NCBI GenBank assembly: GCA_963753055.1 | Contig: CAVWAP010000004.1 | Span: 1,091,352 to 1,155,351 of the forward strand | Length of the DNA stretch: 64,000 nt | Origin: JAUWGC01 sp963753055 | GTDB lineage: Bacteria; Bacteroidota; Bacteroidia; Bacteroidales; B18-G4 | Reading direction: 5' to 3' | Shown here: positions 9,392 to 17,970 of the stretch, one piece after another | Layout of the letters: every line of letters begins with the position of its first letter | How positions within the stretch are numbered: the first letter of the stretch is position 1 | Made by a program: the position numbers and the translations under genes | Notes under the pieces: model-generated | Database searches by the model: none | Told to the model about the DNA's origin: nothing | Seen by the model: only the letters and a program-made list of their open reading frames with translations

Positions 9392-11204
9392 AATTGCTGA
9401 CTGCGACTAACTTGTATGCTAATTCTGCCACCTTCATCCGTAAACTTAATTGCATTCGAAAGCAAATTATTCAACACCTGCTCAAATTTTTCCCTGTCGA
9501 TAAAGGCTTTAAGCTCCTTCTTTCAGGTTTGAATTGTAAGTCAATATTTTTTTGATTTGCAAACGATTCGAAAGCCTGGAGATAAGTCCTGATAAGTTTA
9601 ACGATATCAATCTCAGAAGCACGCAACTGCAGTTTACCGGATTCAAGTTTTGAAATTGCAAGTAGATTGTTGATCATGTCATGTAGTTTCCCGGCATATT
9701 TTCTTGCAATAGCAAGTTCCTTTACATCATTATTATCTTCAGCTTTTGAGAGTAGCTTTTCCAGTGGCCCCATGATCAATGTGAGCGGGGTACGGAATTC
9801 GTGGGATATGTTGGCGAAAAACCGTGATTTTAAATGGTCGAGTTCTTTGAGTTTTTCTGATTTAACACGTTCAAGTTCAAGGGCATATTGTGCCCTTGCC
9901 TTTCTGCTGCGGAAGAAAAGGATTGCCCCAAGGATAAGGATCGATGCAAAGGCGCCTAGACCATAAATGTAGATTTTTGACTTCTTTAAGGTCAGGTTTT
10001 GAACTTCATTCTCCTTTTCCAGAATGGAGATCTGGCTTTTGCTGATTTCCATTTCATAGTCTGCCTGTATCATAGCCACTTTCTTCCAGGCCTGTTCGTT
10101 ATTGACACTGTCTCTCCAGGCTGTAGCCAGCTTAAAATGCTGAAGTTCAGCGTTCTTATCCTTTAATACTAATATCAAGATGGTAGTATAAGCGATATAT
10201 TTTTTCCATGTATTCTTTCAGTAAAACGCCAAATTCCAGCTTTTCATTTAAGGACTCATATATCTGATCATCATATTTTGACAGGAAAGTCCTGCACATC
10301 TCAAGCGATAAATCGAGGTACTCCCTTGCTTCATTATATCTGCCTGTGGAAATCTTCAATTCTGCCATCCCGTAAAACCATCTCAACTGATTATGTGCAT
10401 CTCCGTATGTCCCGTTTTAACATATTCAAAACTTTCCTGAAGGTATTTTTCTGCTTCCGCATTATATTCTGGTCCTGACTGCCAGATAGGTTTCCGCAAG
10501 AAGTAGACTATTGGTTGTTAGTCGCCGAAATCCTTCTAATTCCCAGATGTTTCTGGCTTCCATATATAAAATAAATGCTGGAATCAAGCAGATAGCCATG
10601 GTAAGACTTGCCCAATCCTTCATAATGCCAATACAATGGACCAGGTTTGCCCTGACTCATCAGCCATAACAAGGTGCTTTTTCAAAAGTTTTCCTGGCAA
10701 GGATGGTATCACCTGCATCCAGGTATGATTCTCCGAGGTAATTCAATGACATTGATTATAGCAACAGTGTCCTGCAATTGTATGAAGACATGTAAAGCTT
10801 GCTGATGATATTTGCATGCCATTTCATGAGATCCGGCATAGGTATGTATGCTGGCAATCTGCGACAATAAATTACCCACTTCAAGCTGCATGCCAAGTGA
10901 ATCAAATATTCGAAGAGCGGTAAGCTGGTTTACCAGGGCGTCAGTATAATTATTCAATACATACTGGCTGTTTCCCATGCTGTAATGAGCCATAGCCCTG
11001 CCTGCCGGATAATCTTCCAATTTAGCCAGCTCAAGGGCTTTCTCCGAATAATGGAAGCTTTTCACATCATCATTCAGTGAATAGGCAAGTGCCAGCCTGG
11101 TGTATGCATCAATTAATGACGTACCTGAGAGTTCAGGCAGGATTTGAGACAGGCTGTCGACATTGATGAATTCCAATCTGTTAAAAATCTGGACACGGAT
11201 AATT

Positions 11205-12221
11205 CTATGACGGGGTTACAATATTTTCTCTTTCCCAACTTTCAGATTCAGTACGAGAGGTCGTTGCATATCCGGATCCAAACTCACCACCATACCATAT
11301 CCGGTAGACTGAATCCTGTTTTATCACCCTCGGATAGAACACGTTAGCATCCCATTCCCCTTGCTTACCTGCTTTCAGAACCGGATTTTCAGGCGACTTG
11401 GTCCACCGGACTCCATCCTCAGATGTTGCCAGACCAATTTCAAATTTTATCTGGTTAAAGCCGAAGTACCACATTTCTTTCAGGGATTTGTTGGTGGTAA
11501 CACTATATCCTACCACCCAATGGTCATCCCAGGTTCCTGGCTCACCACGTTTTAAGACAGGATTGGCAGGGTGTTTGGTCCAATGGATCCCATCTGTTGA
11601 GGTTGCATATCCCATACTCAATATTTTTGGGATCCGGTTTGGGAAACCTGCGTACCACATGTGGTAAATTTTTCCATCGAAAATGACGTTGGGATTTGTA
11701 ACTCCAGAATCATCCCATGAGCCTCCTTTGCCTGGTTTCAGGACAGGTTCCGGATGCGCATTCCAGGTCTTGCCATTTTCTGACCATGCAAATCCAATCC
11801 CGTAGGAGCAGGACGGATCCTTTGATTCGGCTGTAAACCACATAAGATACATAGAATCTTTCCTGATAACATTAAATGTCCAGAATTCAACAACCCAATC
11901 AAGATTGTCATCATTGAAATCCAGGGGATTACCAGGGTATTTTTCCCAATGGATACCATCAGAGGATGTAGCGAACCCAAACTTCCACCTTTGATCATCA
12001 GAAGACATCCCCTCATACCACATGTGGTATTCATTGTTTTCAAACAAGATATTGTAGTCTAATGTAAACTCATCCCATTCACCATGTGTACCTCTCAAGA
12101 AACCTGTATTACCGGGATATTTGTACCAATTGGTCTGGGCAGCAGTAAAATGGCAAACACCCGCCAGTAGGATTAAGACTGCGAGTACAAAATAAGACCG
12201 GATAAGCATCTTAACTGTCAT
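11205..12221 (-). CDS. Secreted five-bladed propeller protein, glycosidase-like
   Basis: The 338-residue protein has a signal peptide (MTVKMLIRSYF to FTAAQ). It is built from repeated blades of the form YHMWYxG, then (I/M)GYATSxDGIHWxKxPxNPVLxxGxxGxWD, resembling the beta-propeller of glycoside hydrolase families 32/43/130. I cannot assign catalytic residues, so enzymatic activity is unproven. The ATG at 12221 is preferred over one at 12341 because a promoter lies between them and the signal peptide begins at 12221. Unlike its paralogs at 40923-42179 and 48558-49868 it has no sorting domain. It ends 28 bp upstream of the truncated 5' end of the decayed hybrid regulator, and all three paralogs neighbour such a kinase. 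Confidence 0.82.
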   Translation of the reverse strand: MTVKMLIRSYFVLAVLILLAGVCHFTAAQTNWYKYPGNTGFLRGTHGEWDEFTLDYNILFENNEYHMWYEGMSSDDQRWKFGFATSSDGIHWEKYPGNPLDFNDDNLDWVVEFWTFNVIRKDSMYLMWFTAESKDPSCSYGIGFAWSENGKTWNAHPEPVLKPGKGGSWDDSGVTNPNVIFDGKIYHMWYAGFPNRIPKILSMGYATSTDGIHWTKHPANPVLKRGEPGTWDDHWVVGYSVTTNKSLKEMWYFGFNQIKFEIGLATSEDGVRWTKSPENPVLKAGKQGEWDANVFYPRVIKQDSVYRIWYGGEFGSGYATTSRTESESWERENIVTPS

Positions 12222-12248
12222 CTTGGGACATGCAATTAATTGAGAATA

Positions 12249-12280
12249 GTAAATATAGGGAATTTCAGTGACTTGGTCAA
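12249..12280 (-). promoter_or_regulatory. Promoter, TTGACCA / TATATTTA
   Basis: The minus strand reads TTGACCA, 16 bp, then TATATTTA. This is the same geometry as the TTGACTA-N16-TATCTTTA promoters elsewhere in the window. It lies 28 bp upstream of the ATG at 12221 and supports that start. Confidence 0.65.
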
Positions 12281-12285
12281 TTGTT

Positions 12286-12510
12286 TCAGTGAACACTGAA
12301 CGCTTGCGCTTTAGCTGCAGCGTTGGCGCATCACTGAACACTGAACAGACAAAAAATTAATAGTTATAAGTTATAGGTTATAGGTTATAGGTTGTAAGTT
12401 GTAAGTTGAAATCTAATATCAGATACAGCGTCCGCCGAACAGGCGGATCATGAATCACGAATCAGATATCATCCTGCATCCTGTATCCTGCATCCTGCAT
12501 CAATAACTTC
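12286..12510. repeat. Cluster of heptamer arrays
   Basis: Three arrays with different 7-bp words stand side by side: CACTGAA-type (12286-12350), GGTTATA/AGTTGTA-type (12360-12415) and CATCCTG-type (12470-12505). A short palindrome (GTCCGCC, then GGCGGAT) lies near 12430. No gene is seen here. Confidence 0.8.
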
Positions 12511-12550
12511 TCTATATTTGTACTTTCCAACCACAAATCCACTATTGATC

Positions 12551-12870
12551 ATGAATACAAAGATATTCTTCGCAGTCTCAGCCTTATTTCTGATCCTTGG
12601 CCAGTCGCTGCAGGCCCAGGACCTGATCATTAAAAGGAACCAGGACACGATTTATTGCGATATCTAGGAAATGGGGACCGAGAGTGTTAAATACCTGCTG
12701 CCCGATTACCCGGATGATGTGCTCTTTGCCGTAGAAAATGACAAAGTGTTGAAAGTGGTATTTGAAGACGGAAAGGAAAAGTTTTTTTTTACCGAAATGC
12801 AAAACCCGGTGCCAGCATTGAAGGCACCTTTGGGATTATCGGGCTCCGGGTCGGGTACCTGTTTAAATAG
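12551..12870 (+). pseudogene. Remnant of a small secreted/outer-membrane protein
   Basis: An ATG at 12551 opens a signal peptide (MNTKIFFAVSALFLILG to LQAQ) followed by DLIIKRNQDTIYCDI, then an in-frame TAG at 12665-12667. The same frame continues as EMGTESVKYLLPDYPDDVLF. A later frame change yields ASIEGTFGIIGLRVGYLFK and a stop at 12868-12870, which resembles the last strand of a small beta-barrel protein. It looks like a Bacteroidota hypothetical protein that has lost its middle part and acquired a nonsense codon. Function is unknown. Confidence 0.7.
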
Positions 12871-12935
12871 TGATTAGTGGTTAGTGATTAGTGGTTAGTG
12901 GTTGGTGATTGTCAACTGTCAACTGTCAACTGATC
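12868..12935. repeat. Heptamer arrays AGTGGTT and GTCAACT
   Basis: Six words of the AGTGGTT/AGTGATT type are followed directly by three exact GTCAACT words. The array abuts the stop region of the DUF362 gene. The same two word families appear together at 16418-16520. Confidence 0.85.
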
Positions 12936-14976
12936 ATCGAACGATCAATTTCCGCACTGCAATATCTTGCCCAGCCTGCATTTTAATAAAATACAATCCT
13001 GCAGGCAAATCACTTACATCTATCTCAATCTCATGCTCACCAGGCATTTGTTCTCCCTCTATAACTCTCCGAATCATCCTTCCATCAATCCTATATAAAT
13101 CACATATCAGATATCTGGAACCTGTCCCGAGTACTTCGGCTTTGCTCAGTATAAACTCCGTCGAGGGATCATGAATCAGATATCTCAAGCGTGCAACGCT
13201 TGAGCAGGGATTTGGATAAAGTTGAAATTCAATGAATGAACTAATGGGATCGGTAACAGAAACCCAGCCTGTTGCATCTTCCGAGCTGTAGTTCAGGTAC
13301 TGGTCGTAGGCATAAACCATTACTTCTGTACTCGTACCAACCTCAAGGGTGTCCAGGTCGAGATAAAAATCCTCGAAATTATTAATGACAATCTGGTTCA
13401 GGTAAACACCGTCGACTGCTACTTCAACCTTGTTGACCTCCTCATCCACCGACAGGGAGAGGTGCAATTGATCGTCGACAACTTCACATAAAAGTACCTC
13501 AAAATCAGGTGCTTCAAAATCATCATACTTAGACAATGCACCGCTATCAAAAATATCAAAGTCTTTTTTCTCATCTCCAACCTTGTTCCCATTTACCCTG
13601 ATCAAACGTGCATCACAGCAGCCCATGGAATCATTGTGCAAGGTAAAGATATGAGGGATTAATGCCGGGTCATGACCGGTTAGCAGCGATGCTATGTCAT
13701 CAACTGCAACAGGGTCCTTTCCAGCCAGGATCAATCGCATATTCATCTGATCATCAGCTAACTGTGAAGTGGTATTCGTGCTTACAGGGCCATTTTGAAC
13801 GCTTTGAAGCCCGTCCATAACGACAAAATCGACAGGCCTGCACATATAATAATCATGGATAAAGTAGTGAAGGTTTGTCCGAGGCAGATTATGATCAATA
13901 CCAAATCTTAGCAAATTTGGGGGATCATCAGCATATATAGTTGGTGGAGTAGCTCCAATTCCCACATTCTTAATGCTGCCTGTATTACCTGTATAGCAAT
14001 GGTTTTTCAGAACAGGTACTGAAATAAGCACATCCGCATTATAATATAGTTTATGCATCCAGTAGCGGTTGTTTGCACCATTATATAAGGCTTTACCGGA
14101 TGGCAGTGAAACACACTGCAGATAAACAGAGTTAGTGTCTCCCCATGCTCCACTGACATCCTCAAGGGGAACAAGGCTGTCAATGCCGGTTATCATGTCA
14201 TATTCCAGGATATCCATGTTAATAGACGTGATGCCATCGGCAGAACCTTCCAGCACATAAATCTCTCCAGAGGGATTGATCTCACGTACAATATTGACGA
14301 CTGCCTGCATGACCCGGTAATCAGTGGTTATACCATTGACTTCAGGTAATAGTGTTTGTGCAGCAGCAGTCCCGTCAACCGTAACAACCAGATTTGGCTT
14401 CAATACAACTGTATCTCCATCGCTGACAATACCTTCAAGTCCTCCTGCTTTTTCAATCGCTTCAGCAACCATAGATTCTATTTCATCGAATTCGATATCC
14501 TCTGCCTGGGCCTGGATTGATTTTACTATCCCGACATAGGCAGCAGGCTCTACAACCATGCTGTTTTCTTCTGTAAAATATTGGATTGCAGGGAGCTGAT
14601 TCCCCAGTATCTTATTGGTAAGGACATAAGCCTTTGCCATCAGGGGCGTTTGTTTTAATGAAGTGGAGGTGACCATGAAAACTGCCATGGCCAGGGAGAA
14701 TAAAGCGATGGCGATCACATATTTTGAACGGCGCCACTTGCTTTTTGCTTTGACGAATATCAAGCTGGATGTTAGTATTCCGGTGAGCCAGATCACAAAA
14801 GCTGATGCTAAAGGGAAAGCTGCCTGCTGGCAGGGATATGCTGCGCGGCTGGGTTTGGGTATAACCCGGACCAGGAACCAGATCAATGCTACCAGGCCAA
14901 TAAAGAACAGTATAACCGTTTTGAGGTTCTTAGAACTTAAGTTAGTTCTGTTGAAGATGCTGTTAATCTTTTTCAT
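12934..14976 (-). CDS. DUF362 membrane protein with T9SS sorting domain
   Basis: The 680-residue protein has three predicted membrane segments (about 19-38, 52-75 and 87-105). A DUF362 domain (about 150-440) contains VVLKPNLVV, LISVPVLKNHCYTGNTGSIKNVGIG and VVMDGLQSVQNGP. An Ig-like stretch follows, then a sorting domain (FQLYPNPCSS, then LPAGLYFIKMQAGQ). DUF362 proteins are often linked to iron-sulfur or redox functions, but the role here is not known. Several inner-membrane helices combined with a T9SS signal is unusual. The sorting domain contains an insertion (LIHDPSTEF to SRYLICDLYRIDG) with repeat-derived sequence. The gene lies 38 bp downstream of the esterase gene and is probably co-transcribed from the promoter at 16383-16413. 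Confidence 0.85.
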   Translation of the reverse strand: MKKINSIFNRTNLSSKNLKTVILFFIGLVALIWFLVRVIPKPSRAAYPCQQAAFPLASAFVIWLTGILTSSLIFVKAKSKWRRSKYVIAIALFSLAMAVFMVTSTSLKQTPLMAKAYVLTNKILGNQLPAIQYFTEENSMVVEPAAYVGIVKSIQAQAEDIEFDEIESMVAEAIEKAGGLEGIVSDGDTVVLKPNLVVTVDGTAAAQTLLPEVNGITTDYRVMQAVVNIVREINPSGEIYVLEGSADGITSINMDILEYDMITGIDSLVPLEDVSGAWGDTNSVYLQCVSLPSGKALYNGANNRYWMHKLYYNADVLISVPVLKNHCYTGNTGSIKNVGIGATPPTIYADDPPNLLRFGIDHNLPRTNLHYFIHDYYMCRPVDFVVMDGLQSVQNGPVSTNTTSQLADDQMNMRLILAGKDPVAVDDIASLLTGHDPALIPHIFTLHNDSMGCCDARLIRVNGNKVGDEKKDFDIFDSGALSKYDDFEAPDFEVLLCEVVDDQLHLSLSVDEEVNKVEVAVDGVYLNQIVINNFEDFYLDLDTLEVGTSTEVMVYAYDQYLNYSSEDATGWVSVTDPISSFIEFQLYPNPCSSVARLRYLIHDPSTEFILSKAEVLGTGSRYLICDLYRIDGRMIRRVIEGEQMPGEHEIEIDVSDLPAGLYFIKMQAGQDIAVRKLIVR
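13187..13207. repeat. Perfect palindrome within sorting-domain coding
   Basis: CTCAAGCGT and ACGCTTGAG form a 9-bp stem with a 3-nt loop. It codes for SSVARL after PNPC. A covarying copy is at 15221-15241. Confidence 0.8.
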
Positions 14977-15014
14977 GGCTCTACTTTTTATATTTTGATA
15001 ATAAAAGAATGCGT

Positions 15015-16300
15015 TTAATGGACAATAAGTATCTTTCCGACTTTGCTCTTATTTCCTACCTGTAAGCTGATAAAGTACAATCCAGCTGGCAGGCCACTCA
15101 CATCAATCTCCAACTCATATTCACCCGGCATCTTCTCTTCTTCAATCAGTCTCTCAATCCTAACTCCATCAATCCTATATAAATCACATATCAGATATCT
15201 GATATCATGAATCAGATATCTCAAGTGTGCTACACTTGAGCACGGATTGGGATATACTGTGAGTGCATTTGTTTCTTGAACAAGATATTCATTGTTTCCG
15301 ATCCAAAAGTCATCATGCATCACTGAATCTAAAAAGTACATTCCCGCTGCCAGGATTTCATCCGAAAGGACGTGGCCATCATCAGTGGTAAGGAATTCAT
15401 ATTTTAAACCTAATTCATCCAGGGTGTCAACGAAACAGACATTCGTTGGATGGAAGTACAGGAAATCGTTAATGCCGCATCCAATAAATAGTCCCGGATG
15501 ATATGGAACAGTGTCTAGCCCTTTTACAAGCCTTGAGCAATCATATTCTTTCCATTTTTTCTTTACACTATCTACTATAATACCCATAGTATCGTATGGG
15601 AACTCGACCTGGTAAGGAAGTATATTTAAGTTGGGAGAGAAGCCACCTGCACCGGTAAACAATAAACCTGTAAAAACCCCTGCAGTATACTGGTAATGAT
15701 GGGGAGGTCCCGGGTTTTCAAGAATAACCTCTGGTAACCATAAAACCATTGTGGTATCAAATTGCAAGGGGCCATTATATGATGCGACTCCTGCAAATTG
15801 TTCATAATATTTGATAGCAAATTTCATGGAACCATAACCACCCATGGCGAAACCCATGATGCATCGATAATTCGGCGAGTTTTTTGTTCTTAATAAAGAT
15901 TCGGCAAAGGGAATAGCTTCCTGCATGATATAGTCTTCATAGTTGCCATAAAGCACAGAGTTGGTGTACATGCTACCTGCAAATGGGTCGCATTGCCCGT
16001 CTAAGCCTACCACAAGCATGGGATGAATATAACCTGTATCGATCATGTTCTGCAATGACTCTAAATATTCGGTTACTTCAAGTATGAGCCCGTTGCACCA
16101 TGCATGTAATAAACAATAGGGTAGGAGATCGTATCAAAGTAGTACCCCGGGGGCAGGTAAATTCTCATGCTTTTAGTTTCGTCCAGGATAGGACTGTGAA
16201 AGGAAGTGTCAAAATAATCATATCCCTGACCTGATGTAATATGATTAAATGCAATCACTGCAATCATTGCAACGGCCAGAGACTTAAGTCTGGTTACCAT
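15015..16300 (-). pseudogene. Secreted alpha/beta-hydrolase esterase, frameshifted and lacking nucleophile
   Basis: The N-terminal part (from ATG 16300) has a signal peptide (MVTRLKSLAVAMIAVIAF to TSGQ) and SMRIYLPPGYY to YPIVYYMHGATGSYL, typical of esterase-D-like hydrolases. The frame is lost near 16075. After one missing base it continues as EVTEYLESLQNMIDTGY and runs to a sorting domain ending at 15015 (VYPNPCSS, then LPAGLYFISLQVG). The nucleophile elbow, normally GHSMGG, reads GFAMGGYG, so the catalytic Ser is Ala (GCC codon). Asp and His candidates lie in GCGINDFLY and DDGHVLSDE. It is probably co-transcribed with the DUF362 gene. The indel could be a sequencing error, but the Ser-to-Ala change would remain. 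Confidence 0.78.
15182..15241. repeat. Heptamer array and covarying palindrome within sorting-domain coding
   Basis: The ATATCTGAT-type heptamers encode the extra LRYLIHDIRYLICD segment of the esterase sorting domain. At 15221-15241 CTCAAGTGT pairs with ACACTTGAG. Compared with 13187-13207 one C-G pair has changed to T-A on both arms. Confidence 0.78.
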
Positions 16301-16330
16301 GTCTCTACTTTTTAAGTTAATTAATAGTGT

Positions 16331-16413
16331 CAGTAGAGTATCTGGCAGGTAGGACGTATATCAAGAACAACAAAGAGTCTTATAAAGATAATGAATTTCA
16401 GTACATTAGTCAA
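16331..16413 (-). promoter_or_regulatory. TTGACTA promoter and leader for the esterase-DUF362 operon
   Basis: On the minus strand TTGACTA (16407-16413), a 16-bp gap and TATCTTTA (16383-16390) precede a leader containing CTGCCAGATACTCTACTG, the conserved leader core, upstream of ATG 16300. Confidence 0.75.
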
Positions 16414-16417
16414 TAGA

Positions 16418-16520
16418 GTGATTAAGTGATTAGTGGTTAGTGGCCTGCCCCTGCGTAGGCAGGGGTTAGTGGTTAGTGTTAGTGGTTGGTGATTGTCAAC
16501 TGTCAACTGTCAATTGTCAA
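16418..16520. repeat. Heptamer arrays with embedded palindrome
   Basis: AGTGGTT-type words, then a hairpin (CCCCTGC, then GCAGGGG), then more AGTGGTT words and GTCAACT/GTCAATT words. The array runs into the last codons of the decarboxylase gene, so its terminal residues (QLTIDS) are array-encoded. Confidence 0.8.
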
Positions 16521-17930
16521 CTGACCAGCAATACCTTGTATCAAGCTCCATGCTTCATCCACATGCCTCTCTTCCAACCTCGTATTTGCTGCTACCATAC
16601 GAAGTGTGTATTTACCTTTTAGCTTGGTATGGGTGAGGTAGATCTTTCCTGTTTTGTTGATCTTATGAAGAAGATCCTGGTTGATCTTGTTAAGCTTTTC
16701 CTCATCATCTATCCCTTTTGGATGGTGGCGGAAGCATACCAGGTTAAGGGAAACCGTTGCCAGAAGCTCAAAATCATCGCTCTGGATAATCTTAGTGGCG
16801 ATCTTGTTAGCCAGGTTGATGTGCAACAGTATTTTTTCCTTCAGTCCTTCCACACCGTATGTCCTTATGACGAACCAGAGCTTTAAGGCACGGAAGCGGC
16901 GACCCAGCGGGATGCCCCAGTCACAGTAATCATTCACTTTTCCCTGTTGACCTGTACGGAGGTATTCAGGGACGATCTGAAGTGTGTTCAGCAGTGCAGT
17001 CTTATCCTTCACAAAATAGGCCGAACAATCGAAGTTGGTGAACATCCACTTGTGCGGGTTGAAAACAAAGCTGTCGACATCCTCGATACCATCGATCATC
17101 CAGCGGTAGTCTTCCAGGAGCATGGCATTTCCTGCAAATGCCGCGTCCACATGTAGCCAGATATTGTGTTTCCGGGTTACTCTGGCGATATCTGCCAGCG
17201 GATCGATGGCGGTCGAACCGGTCGTGCCAATGGTGGCGACCACGCACATGGGTTGGAAACCTGCTTCAATATCTTTCTTGATGGCTGTCTCCAACGAATT
17301 CACATTCATGGCAAACTGATCATCAACATCTATCTTAACCAGGTTCGTACGGCCCAGGCCGGCGATCTTCACCGCCTTTTCTATGGATGAGTGGGTTTCT
17401 TCCGAGGCATATACCCGCAATTTCTTCTGGTTTGTAAAACCATTTTCATTTACCCGGTAATTACTCATCTTTTCCCTCGCGGTCAGCAAAGCAACAAGTG
17501 TCGCCGTGGATGCTGTATCCTGGATGACGCCATGGAAATTCCCGGGGATGCCGGTCATCTGTTTCAGCCAGTTCATCACCATCTCTTCCAGTTCCGCTGC
17601 GGCAGGGGAGGTCTCCCATTTCATGCATTGGGCACCAAGTGTGGCCGTAAGCATTTCAGCCAGGACTGAGGGGTAGCTTGAGTTGGCCGGGAAGTAAGCG
17701 AAGAAGTTGGGACTCTGCCAGTGGGTGATCCCGGGCATGATGATCTGCTCAAAATCCCGGAAGATATCATCCATAGATTGACCTGTCGCAGGTGGTTCGG
17801 TGGGCAAGCGGCCATAGATCTCGCCCGGCTCCACCTGTGATTTCACGGGGTACTGCTCGATATTCTCTATGTAATCCGCCATCCAGTCGACAAATGAATG
17901 CGCCTTTTCTCTGAATTCCTTTGCGTTCAT
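16503..17930 (-). CDS. Group II pyridoxal-dependent amino-acid decarboxylase (aromatic-L-amino-acid type)
   Basis: The 475-residue enzyme has the full-length architecture of aromatic-L-amino-acid/tyrosine decarboxylases. Landmarks are HWQSPNFFAYFPANSSYPSVLA (about 70-91), EETHSSIEKA with His180 stacking on PLP, GTTGSTAIDPL (about 235-245), HVDAAFAG with Asp262 contacting the PLP nitrogen, and NPHKWMFTNFDCS with Lys294 as Schiff-base lysine. It would decarboxylate an aromatic amino acid to its amine in the cytoplasm; the exact substrate is not resolved. It stands alone, 40 bp from the SASA-type esterase gene on the same strand. Confidence 0.93.
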   Translation of the reverse strand: MNAKEFREKAHSFVDWMADYIENIEQYPVKSQVEPGEIYGRLPTEPPATGQSMDDIFRDFEQIIMPGITHWQSPNFFAYFPANSSYPSVLAEMLTATLGAQCMKWETSPAAAELEEMVMNWLKQMTGIPGNFHGVIQDTASTATLVALLTAREKMSNYRVNENGFTNQKKLRVYASEETHSSIEKAVKIAGLGRTNLVKIDVDDQFAMNVNSLETAIKKDIEAGFQPMCVVATIGTTGSTAIDPLADIARVTRKHNIWLHVDAAFAGNAMLLEDYRWMIDGIEDVDSFVFNPHKWMFTNFDCSAYFVKDKTALLNTLQIVPEYLRTGQQGKVNDYCDWGIPLGRRFRALKLWFVIRTYGVEGLKEKILLHINLANKIATKIIQSDDFELLATVSLNLVCFRHHPKGIDDEEKLNKINQDLLHKINKTGKIYLTHTKLKGKYTLRMVAANTRLEERHVDEAWSLIQGIAGQLTIDS

Positions 17931-17970
17931 GAGTTAATAATTTATGAAGACAAGTTAGCAATAATGTCGT

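Larger units (their letters stand above)
8160..11176 (-). pseudogene. Hybrid two-component regulator (TPR sensor-kinase-REC-AraC), decayed
   Basis: Fragments in several frames together match the architecture of the intact hybrid regulator at 50012-53182. From the 5' side they are: an INVDSL/TPR sensor piece (11176-10709), further TPR pieces (to about 10156), a transmembrane helix and HisKA with ISHEFRTP (10178-9471), an ATPase domain (NNLLSNAIKFTDEGG; GTGIGLALTKEL) and a receiver plus AraC helix-turn-helix (8888-8160; DIIISDVMMPNMDG; AYDVGFNSPSYFTECF). No signal peptide or true start codon remains at the 5' end. Frameshifts occur near 10160, 9475, 9300 and 8900, with further damage at 10390-10700. 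A heptamer array sits in the ATPase domain, and palindromic inserts lie near 9160 and 9030. It ends 7 bp from the susD stop (convergent) and was presumably that locus's regulator. Confidence 0.85.

Noticed and set aside
11205..12221. Firm assignment of the propeller proteins as GH43, GH32 or GH130 enzymes
   Set aside because: The fold-level resemblance is clear, but I cannot identify the catalytic acid residues, so only a glycosidase-like propeller is claimed.
12360..12935. Tandem repeats as a CRISPR array
   Set aside because: Words are 7 bp and contiguous with no unique spacers, and no cas genes are present.
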